Below are positions 57,686 through 64,000 of a stretch of DNA of 64,000 nucleotides, piece after piece. The translations under genes and the position numbers were made by a program. The DNA lies in contig NZ_KB911616.1 of NCBI RefSeq assembly GCF_000383615.1, positions 1 to 64,000 of the forward strand, read 5' to 3'. The DNA is from Streptomyces canus 299MFChir4.1. Lineage in GTDB: Bacteria > Actinomycetota > Actinomycetes > Streptomycetales > Streptomycetaceae. The stretch's first letter is position 1. Each line of letters starts with the position of its first letter. The notes under the pieces are model-generated. The model had not been told where the DNA came from, made no database searches, and worked only from the letters and a program-made list of their open reading frames with translations.

Positions 57686-58507
57686 ATGACCGTCACCGAA
57701 CTCTCCCCACCCAGGGCCTACAAGGTCACCGGTCCACGGGTGCTGCGCGCGGAGTGGGCCAAGTTCTGGTCGCTGCGCTCCAGTTGGATCACCCTCGCTG
57801 TCGCTGTGGTCCTGCTGATCGCCCTCGGCGCGATCGCCTCCGCCACCTACAGCCCCGACATGGCCACGCAGGACGGACCGCCGGGGCCCGGCTCCGGTGA
57901 CCAGGACGCGGTCAGTCTCGCCCTGCTCGGGGTGACCTTCGCGTCGCTGGCCGTCGGCGTGCTCGGCGTCCTGTTGTCGGCCGGCGAGTACACCACCGGC
58001 ATGATCCGCTCCACCCTGACCGCTGTCCCCCGTCGTCTGCCGGTTCTGTGGTCCAAGGCCGCGGTGATCGGCCCTGTAGTCCTGGTCCTGGCCACGCTCG
58101 GCGCCCTGGCCGCGTTCCAGTTGGGCACCCTGGGCCTGGACGGCGAGAAGATCGCCCTGTCCGTGGGCGATTCCGGTGTGCTGCGCAGTCTGGCCGGTGC
58201 CGGCCTGTACCTCGCTCTGGTGGCCGTCGCGGGTGTGGCCCTGGGGGTGCTGCTGCGCTCCAGCGCCGGGGCGATCGCGGTCCTGGTCGGCGTCCTGCTC
58301 ATCCTTCCGGGCCTGGCCTCCCTGCTCCCCGATTCCCTGTACGACAACATCAACCCCTACTTCCCCAGCAACGCGGGCTCGGCGATGTATGCCCTGCACC
58401 AGTCCTCCGACGCCCTCTCCCCCGGGGCAGGACTCGCCGTCTTTGCCGGGTGGGTGGCCCTCACCCTCTCCGGGGCAGCATGGCGGCTCCTCAAGAGCGA
58501 CGCCTGA
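57686..58507 (+). CDS. ABC transporter permease
   Basis: 273 residues from the ATG at 57686, with GAAGGAG right before it. After VLRAEWAKFWSLRSSWITLA come six spans: about 33-53, 80-102, 120-145, 165-190, 200-220 and 245-262. The ABC-2 type pattern fits the NatA-like ATPase upstream. The ribosome binding site lies just outside the IS element, so translation should survive, but coupling to the ATPase gene is lost. Confidence 0.88.
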   Translation: MTVTELSPPRAYKVTGPRVLRAEWAKFWSLRSSWITLAVAVVLLIALGAIASATYSPDMATQDGPPGPGSGDQDAVSLALLGVTFASLAVGVLGVLLSAGEYTTGMIRSTLTAVPRRLPVLWSKAAVIGPVVLVLATLGALAAFQLGTLGLDGEKIALSVGDSGVLRSLAGAGLYLALVAVAGVALGVLLRSSAGAIAVLVGVLLILPGLASLLPDSLYDNINPYFPSNAGSAMYALHQSSDALSPGAGLAVFAGWVALTLSGAAWRLLKSDA

Positions 58508-58531
58508 GCAGCGGTGCGAGGAAATGGGACC

Positions 58532-59851
58532 GTGGGGATCATGAGGCAGGACTCGGTGACCGGCGCCCGGAGGACGGCTCCTGCGTCGTCCCCCGGGCTC
58601 GCCGACGTATGGGCGCACCCGCTTCTGGGCCGCATGCTGCGCGGCCAGAGCGCTCGGCGCCGGCTGGATCAGCGGCATCCGTGGCTGCTCGACACCACGG
58701 TCGTCCTCGTGGTCGCCCTGCTCAACCTCCCTGACCTGCTCTCCCACAGTCGCCATGGCCCGTTCGGGGACTCGACGGACCGCGGTCAGTTTCCGACCGC
58801 GGTACTGGTCGCATGTGCCGTCGCACTCGTCGTCCCTCTGTGGTGGCGCCGCAGGAACCCGGCCGTCACGTTCGGGATCATCTCCGCGGTGTCCTTGGTC
58901 CAGTGGTCGCTGGGAGTGTGGCAGCAGACCGGCATGGCAGGGCTCGTCGCCCTGTACAGCCTGGCCCTGCACGGATCACTGCGGGTGCTGGGCTGGGCCG
59001 CTGCTCTTACTGCGACCCAACTCGGCCTGGGGGTCGGTCTCCTGGCCCCCGTCGAGCACCCGTTTCTCGGCCTCTTCTTCCTGCTGGGCACGGCGACGGC
59101 GGCCATCGCCACCGGCCTGACGCTGCGGATCCGCCGTCTCTACCTGGCTGCGTTGGAGGACCGGGCCAAACGCCTGGAGACCGAGCATGCACAGCACGTC
59201 AAGCTCACCAGCGCCGCCGAACGCACGCGCATCGCCCGCGAGATGCACGACATAGTCGGCCACAATCTCTCCGTCATGGTCAGCGTGGCCGACGGCGCCG
59301 CCGTCCTCGCGGTCAATCGCGGCGAGACGTCCGCCGATGCCCTGCGCGTCCTCGCCGACACCGGCCGCCAGGCGATGAGCGAACTGCGGCGGGTCCTCGG
59401 CGTGCTGCGCGAGGATCAGGACGAGGAACACCTGCTCAGCCCGCAGCCCGGCGTGCGCGACCTGGACCCGTTGCTGATCCGCGTACGTGCCGCAGGGCTG
59501 CCCGTGACCTACCGGACCACGGGTGACCTCGACGCCCTCGCCAGCGGTGTTCAACTCACCGTGTACCGCATCGTCCAGGAAGCCCTCACCAACACTCTGA
59601 GACATGCCGGCGCAGGCGCCACGGCCGATGTCACCGTTGCCAGAGACGCCGGCACCGTGCAGGTCAGGGTCGTCGACACCGGCGTGTCCGGCGCCAACGC
59701 GGCGTCCGGCGAGGCGGGGCACGGTCTCGTCGGCATCCGCCAGCGGGCCGCCATGTACGGCGGCACCGTTACCCTCGGCCCGCCTGCCACCGGCCTGGGC
59801 TGGCTCGTCGACGTCATGCTCGATGTCCCCGTAGGAGATCATCAGCCATGA
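58532..59851 (+). CDS. NarL-type sensor histidine kinase (HisKA_3)
   Basis: 439 residues from the GTG at 58532 (GAGGA 9 bp upstream; ATG 58541 is an alternative). Membrane N-terminus with at least five spans (for example LLDTTVVLVVALLNLPDLL, AALTATQLGLGVGLLAPVE), a DUF-type 7TMR-like arrangement, then RTRIAREMHDIVGHNLSVMV with the phospho-His and an ATPase end (GVQLTVYRIVQEALTNTLRH, GHGLVGIRQRAAMYGGTVTL). Follows the ABC permease by 24 bp, likely the same operon, and probably senses the transporter's substrate or cell-envelope stress. Confidence 0.9.
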   Translation: MGIMRQDSVTGARRTAPASSPGLADVWAHPLLGRMLRGQSARRRLDQRHPWLLDTTVVLVVALLNLPDLLSHSRHGPFGDSTDRGQFPTAVLVACAVALVVPLWWRRRNPAVTFGIISAVSLVQWSLGVWQQTGMAGLVALYSLALHGSLRVLGWAAALTATQLGLGVGLLAPVEHPFLGLFFLLGTATAAIATGLTLRIRRLYLAALEDRAKRLETEHAQHVKLTSAAERTRIAREMHDIVGHNLSVMVSVADGAAVLAVNRGETSADALRVLADTGRQAMSELRRVLGVLREDQDEEHLLSPQPGVRDLDPLLIRVRAAGLPVTYRTTGDLDALASGVQLTVYRIVQEALTNTLRHAGAGATADVTVARDAGTVQVRVVDTGVSGANAASGEAGHGLVGIRQRAAMYGGTVTLGPPATGLGWLVDVMLDVPVGDHQP

Positions 59852-60516
59852 CCACCATCCTCATCGCAGACGACCAGCCCCTGCAACGCATGGGCGTGCG
59901 CATGCTGCTGGAAGGCACGCCCGGCCTGACCCCCGTCGGTGAGGCCGCGCACGGCGCCGAGGCCGTCCGGATGACCGCCGAACTGCGCCCCGACGTCGTT
60001 CTCATGGACATCCGCATGCCCGGCATGGACGGCATCGAGGCCACCCGTCGCATCATCGCCGCCGGCGGCCGCACCCGCGTCCTCATCGTCACCACCTTCG
60101 ACCTCGACGAGTACGCCTACGACGGCCTGCGCGCGGGAGCCGGAGGCTTCCTCCTCAAGGACGCCCGCCCCGAAGAACTCATCGCCGGCATCCACGCGGT
60201 CGCCACCGGGGACGCGGTCGTCTCCCCCCGCCTCACCCGCCGCCTCCTGGACGCCTACACCCACCAAGTCCTGGCCCCCGCGGACACCGCACCCGCCGAG
60301 GACCCGCGCCTGAAGACGCTCACCGACCGCGAACGCGAAGTCCTCGTCGCCGTCGGCCAGGGCTGGACCAACACCGAGATCGCCGAGCGTCTCGTCCTGA
60401 CCGAATCCACCGTCAAGAAGCACGTCGGCCGCGTCCTCGCCAAGATCGGGGCTCGTGACCGCATCCAAGCCGTGATCACGGCGTACGACACGGGGCTGGT
60501 CAGAGCCAAGTCGTAG
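59848..60516 (+). CDS. NarL/LuxR-type response regulator
   Basis: 222 residues overlapping the kinase by 4 bp. Receiver TILIADDQPLQRMGVRMLLE, VVLMDIRMPGMDGIEATRRI with the phospho-Asp, GAGGFLLKDARPEELIAGIH. HTH LTDREREVLVAVGQGWTNTE, VLTESTVKKHVGRVLAKIG. Together with the kinase and ABC genes it forms a transporter/two-component operon typical of Streptomyces. The 40-bp palindrome upstream may be its target. Confidence 0.93.
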   Translation: MTTILIADDQPLQRMGVRMLLEGTPGLTPVGEAAHGAEAVRMTAELRPDVVLMDIRMPGMDGIEATRRIIAAGGRTRVLIVTTFDLDEYAYDGLRAGAGGFLLKDARPEELIAGIHAVATGDAVVSPRLTRRLLDAYTHQVLAPADTAPAEDPRLKTLTDREREVLVAVGQGWTNTEIAERLVLTESTVKKHVGRVLAKIGARDRIQAVITAYDTGLVRAKS

Positions 60517-60753
60517 CGCTCACGCGTCCTTGCACGGTGAGCGTACGAAAAGGACACATGGGCCATCACCTCCAGTCGGTCATCGCCTCGGGTGCCGGCG
60601 GCGACTACCCACGCCCGCCTTCCTCCCACGCTCACTACCAGGAGCGCCGAAGACGCGGTCCATCGCCATGCCCGGTCCGGTCGGCACGAGTTGTGGTGCC
60701 CGGCACGGACCCCACCGTCAACACCGCCGGCCCACGACCCGGGAGCCCATACG

Positions 60754-61865
60754 ATGAACAGTCAACTCCGCCGTGAGCCGGACGTCTTGACAGTCGGAGG
60801 CGGCCCGGCCGGACTCTCATCGGCCATCCTGCTCGGCATGCGAGGTGCCGACGTCCTCCTGGTCGAGCGGCATCCGGCAGCCTCGAGGCTGCCTCGGGCG
60901 CATCTGCTCAATCAGCGCACGATGGAGATCTTCACCGAGATGGGCATGGCCGCCGACGTCTACGCGCTCTCCCCGCCCGAAGACCGCTGGCATCAAGTGG
61001 CGTGGCACACCACGCCCGCCGGCCCGGCCGCACCCTTCGGGCAGCGGATCGGAGTCCTTCCCGCCTGGGGCGGCGGCCCGGAAACCGAGCGTTACGCCCG
61101 GGCCAGCCCGGTTCGCTATGCCAACCTGCCGCAGCTGCGCCTCGACCCGCTCTTGCGGAGCCGGGCTGAGACGGTGTGCGGAGGGGACAGCATCCGCTTC
61201 CACCATGAGCTCAGCAGCCTTTCCCTCGCCGCGGACGGTGCGAGCGAGGGTGCCGTAGCGACCGTCCGGGACCGCGAGAGCGAGGCGTCGTACGAAGTCC
61301 ATCCGCGTTACGTCGTCGCGGCGGACGGCGGCCGGACCTGCGCCGACCCGCTCGGCATCGAGATGGACGGCCCCACGGGGCTGCTCGACATGGTCACCGT
61401 GCACGCCACCAAGGACCTGTCGGAGTGGCTCCCCGACGACGAGACGCTGCTGTACTACTTCATCCATCCTGACGGCCGGGGTTCGTTCGCCGGCGCCCTG
61501 TGCTCGATGGGCCCCGATCGCTGGGGGCGTGAGACGACCGAGTGGGCCTCGCACGTCGGCTATCGCACCACCGACGCCGACCGCAATGACCTGACCGCGG
61601 TCCTCAGCCGTGTCCACCGCATGCTCGGCGTCCCCGACCTGGACATCGAGGTGCACGCGGTCAGCCACTGGGAGTTCGAGGCGTGGTGGCCCGGCACCAG
61701 CGGCACGGCTGCGTCTTCCTGGCCGGCAACGCGGCCCACCGGCATCCGCCGACCGGCGGACTGGGCCTGAACACGGCGGTCCAGGACGCGCACAACCTCG
61801 CCTGGAAGCTCGACGCCGTCCTGTCAGGCCAGGCCACCGACGCCTTGCTCGACAGCGCGGGGTAG
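60754..61865 (+). pseudogene. FAD-dependent aromatic-ring monooxygenase, frameshifted and truncated
   Basis: From the ATG at 60754: DVLTVGGGPAGLSSAILLGM, LVERHPAASRLPRAHLLNQR, RYANLPQLRLDPLLRSRAE and VVAADGGRTCADPLGIEMDG are group A flavin hydroxylase motifs. Near 61685 the frame changes; in the next frame VFLAGNAAHRHPPTGGLGLN and TAVQDAHNLAWKLDAVLSGQ follow, the second FAD site. It then ends LLDSAG at 61865, where relatives continue for 150 or more residues. The 3' part has been replaced by other DNA. Confidence 0.8.
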
Positions 61866-61919
61866 AGCGAGGCGCTCCTCGTCGGTGACGATCAGCAGGA
61901 TGTTGGGGCGCTCGGTCAT
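61862..61919 (-). pseudogene. First 19 residues of a sulfatase
   Basis: From the ATG at 61919: TERPNILLIVTDEERLAL, the unmistakable start of arylsulfatase-type proteins (Asp carries a metal ligand). After about residue 19 the sequence becomes antisense of the truncated monooxygenase. The two genes were joined tail to head by a deletion near 61862-61868. Confidence 0.7.
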
Positions 61920-62068
61920 GCCCTGCCCTTCGCTCGCCACACGCCGACGGCTGGGGTCGGCCGGTACGAGGCCGCTCCGTGTGCGGACCGGTATGGAGGC
62001 CTTCGAATCTAGGCGGGAAGCGGGCCGGGGGCCGTTCAGGACGCGGCCGACGACGGCCGGACGGGTGA

Positions 62069-63366
62069 TCACATCGTCCGAGGGAACCCGGGCCTGGCCT
62101 GAGCTGCCGCCGGCCTCCGGCGGGGTCCCCGCCCATGAAAGCCGGGGTGTTGTTCGCGCAGCTGGCGGGTGACCCAGTCCAGCCCAGTCCAGCCGCTCGG
62201 CCACGGCGTTCCGGCGGTCGGGTGGCGCCTGGGCGAGCAGGGATTGCAGGAGTCGCAGGGTCCGGGCCAGGGTCATGGGGCTACCGGTTGCGGCCCGGCA
62301 CATGTCGTCCACGGCCACCCTCAGGAAGTCCTCCCAGCCCGGCAGGCACAAGATGACACGGACGCGCCCCTTGGCGTCGGGCACCGAGGAGGCGTCCAGC
62401 CTGCTATCCACCAGGCGCCGCAACAGGCCCTCGATGCTGTCGAGGGTTTGGACCGCGGTCGCGGGATCGTTCACCGCCGGCGACAGCGCGCGCAGGCCGA
62501 TGTCGGCGAGCAGCCGGAAGGCGAAGAGCGGGTCCTGGTGGAAGGCGCGCTCCGGTTCCGCGAGAAGCGCCGAGGTCACCTGGTCGGCTGGCATGTCGCC
62601 GCCGCGGACCTCGGCCACCCTCTGACCGGGGTGGCCGGTGGCGCTGATCGGGAACCGCAGTACGACCACCGCGTCCGCGCGCGTCGCGGACTCCGCCAGG
62701 GCCCGCAAGTCGACCTGCCGGACCGTGACCGTCGGCCCGCGCCACACCGCGGTGGCGCACCGGCGCGAGAATGACCGGCGCCGTCGCGGCGCCGGTCCGG
62801 CCGGTGGCCGGGGCGGGCGGGTAGAAGGCGTCGAGGACCGCGTGGCCTCGGGCGGCGGTGTCCGCCAGTACCCGGGCCAGCTGGATCGCGTCCAGGGCGC
62901 GCAGCTGAAGAAGCCGCACCAACGACAGCGACATCACGGCGGCGCCCGCAATGACGGGGATGGCCAGGGAGACCGTGGTGCGGGAGCCGATGGTGAGCGT
63001 GGCACTGACCGAGAAGGAGAGCAGCCCGCCGACGAGGGCGAAGGCCCGCAACACCGCGGGATCGGTGCGGAACAACGCCAGGCGCGGACTGAAGGTGCCC
63101 GCGACCCACTCCACGACCAGCAACAGCAGTGAGAAGACCAGACTGGTGACGCCGAGCACGGAAACGCCGAGCACGCCGAGCACCTCGGCCATGCGGGACG
63201 CGGAGACTCGCGGGCCGCCCTCGATACGCGGCAGCGTCAAGCCCAGCGCCAAGCCGGCCAGCAGTCCGGTCGTCTGGGTGACGCCGGCGCACAGACGCCG
63301 GCGCGGGCGCACCAGGCGTTCGCCCGGCTGGCCGGGGCCGAACGGTCCGGTCGGCGGGGCTTGCAC
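62069..63366 (-). pseudogene. DUF2254 membrane protein with two frameshifts
   Basis: Start at the GTG 63366, with AGGAGGG upstream. N-terminal part with four spans (TGLLAGLALGLTLPRI, VLGVSVLGVTSLVFSLLLLV, FALVGGLLSFSVSATLTI, SLAIPVIAGAAVMSLSLVRL) and LDAIQLARVLADTAARGHAV. Frame is lost near 62750 and resumes as RGPTVTVRQVDLRALAESA ... LADIGLRALSPAVNDPATAV, the DUF2254 signature. A 10-bp duplication at 62173-62192 shifts it again before the natural end VTRQLREQHPGF and a stop at 62069. Function of the family is unknown. Confidence 0.75.
62173..62192. repeat. 10-bp tandem duplication inside the DUF2254 gene
   Basis: CCCAGTCCAG occurs twice in direct succession. Removing one copy joins AERLDW to VTRQLREQHPGF in one frame, so the duplication looks like the mutation that broke the 3' end. 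Confidence 0.75.
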
Positions 63367-63450
63367 CGCGGGCCCTCCTGTCACTCGGCCAAGTGAGCTG
63401 AACCCTTCCCGAAGAAATCCACCACCCCACGACGGAGCGAGGGGTGCACG

Positions 63451-64000
63451 TTACGGCAGTGCTCGCGGATGCTTCTGCACGGTCGGCGGGGCGCGCAGTT
63501 CGCCGTGCACCGCCCAGGCCACCGACACCATGGGCACCGCCACGACCGCGCCGACCACGCCGGCCAGGATGGCGCCGGCGATGACGGAGACGGCCACGAC
63601 GACCGGGTGCAGCCGGACCGCCCAGCTCATCACCAGCGGATGCAGGACGTGGCCCTCGATCTGGCCGACGATGACGATCAGCGCGAGAACCACGATCGCG
63701 ATGACCGGCCCGCGCGACGCCAGGGCGACCACCGTGGCCACCCCCAACGCGATGGGCGATCCCACCAGCGGGACGAACGCGGCGAAGAACTCCAGCAACG
63801 TCAGCGGCAGGGCCAACGGCACCCGCAGCACGAACAGCGCCACGCCGACCAGCACCGCGTTGCTGGCCGCCACGATGACGATGCCCCGCGTGTACCCGGC
63901 GAAGGTCCGCCACGCCGCACGGCCCGCGCGGTTGAACGGGTCCCGCGCCCGCTGCGGCAGCAACTCCTGGAACCAGCTCCAGAACCGGTCGCCGGAATGG
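63451..64000 (-). CDS. AI-2E-family (PerM-like) permease, partial
   Basis: The gene runs off the right edge, so its start is not in the window. The visible 182 residues hold the second half: GYTRGIVIVAASNAVLVGV, ALPLTLLEFFAAFVPLVGSP, VIVGQIEGHVLHPLVMSWAV and HPVVVAVSVIAGAILAGVVG, matching the conserved G-x-I-E-x-x-x-L-x-P-x-V motif region of AI-2E transporters. About four spans remain. Substrates in this family range from signalling molecules to ions and are not readable from sequence. Confidence 0.88.
   Translation of the reverse strand, partial: HSGDRFWSWFQELLPQRARDPFNRAGRAAWRTFAGYTRGIVIVAASNAVLVGVALFVLRVPLALPLTLLEFFAAFVPLVGSPIALGVATVVALASRGPVIAIVVLALIVIVGQIEGHVLHPLVMSWAVRLHPVVVAVSVIAGAILAGVVGAVVAVPMVSVAWAVHGELRAPPTVQKHPRALP

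Noticed and set aside
1..64000. CRISPR array, tRNA or rRNA genes
   Set aside because: No regularly spaced repeats, tRNA-like cloverleaf ends or conserved rRNA sequence were seen when reading the window.

Overview
The DNA looks like a piece of a Streptomyces (or very close actinomycete) chromosome. GC content is very high, many starts are GTG, long antisense shadow ORFs run through most genes, and the proteins recognised (spore-associated-protein-like, RICIN and I36 secreted proteins, DUF2231, ApbE, XRE-PNPOx fusion) are typical of that genus. The many transposon remnants and broken genes suggest a variable chromosome-arm region.

Layout. Positions 1-9250 are a decayed accessory zone: helicase-associated and ThiF-like fragments between two imperfect 85-bp direct repeats, three secreted-protein genes (one a multi-frameshift pseudogene), remnants of IS256, IS3 and ISL3 elements, an aminoglycoside-phosphotransferase-like kinase, a SUMF1-fold protein and a spore-associated-protein-A-like protein. 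Positions 9749-16097 hold a DUF2231 membrane protein and a minus-strand redox module (NuoF-like subunit, ferredoxin, ferric-reductase-like cytochrome, ApbE flavin transferase, proline-rich membrane protein). An OmpR-type two-component system lies directly upstream of that module.

Positions 16.2-48.4 kb are the core. They look like a hypoxia/dormancy island comparable to the DosR/DevR regulon of mycobacteria and the Osd regulon of S. coelicolor. It has five long universal stress protein (USP) genes plus one fragment, pyruvate phosphate dikinase, a complete structural set for a group 3b-type [NiFe] hydrogenase with hypF, hypC, hypD, hypE and the endopeptidase (but not hypA or hypB), two CBS-BON proteins, an Acg-like nitroreductase, a flavodoxin-domain protein, a GNAT/NDP-forming acyl-CoA synthetase, a DoxX-like protein, carbamate kinase, a GH65 phosphorylase, an XRE-PNPOx protein and an alcohol dehydrogenase. 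Remnants of an Rv1733c-like protein, P-type ATPases and a hemerythrin domain are also present. Many of these genes are preceded by the palindrome GGNCCGNNCGGNCC. In four of them it sits 16-18 bp from a GCCCAT(A/G) promoter-like element, which is strong sequence evidence for one shared activator. A theme of the island is ATP economy without respiration: PPDK, NDP-forming acyl-CoA synthetase, carbamate kinase and sugar phosphorolysis all make or save high-energy phosphate, while the hydrogenase and alcohol dehydrogenase handle reductant.

Positions 48.5-64 kb return to ordinary and decayed accessory content: an SDR / AraC / monooxygenase / esterase group, an IS21 remnant, a methyltransferase, an ABC transporter operon split by an IS200/IS605-type element whose TnpB has lost half its zinc ribbon, a NarL-type two-component system, a truncated FAD monooxygenase abutting a sulfatase start, a frameshifted DUF2254 gene and a partial AI-2E-family permease. 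I see no tRNA, rRNA or CRISPR array.
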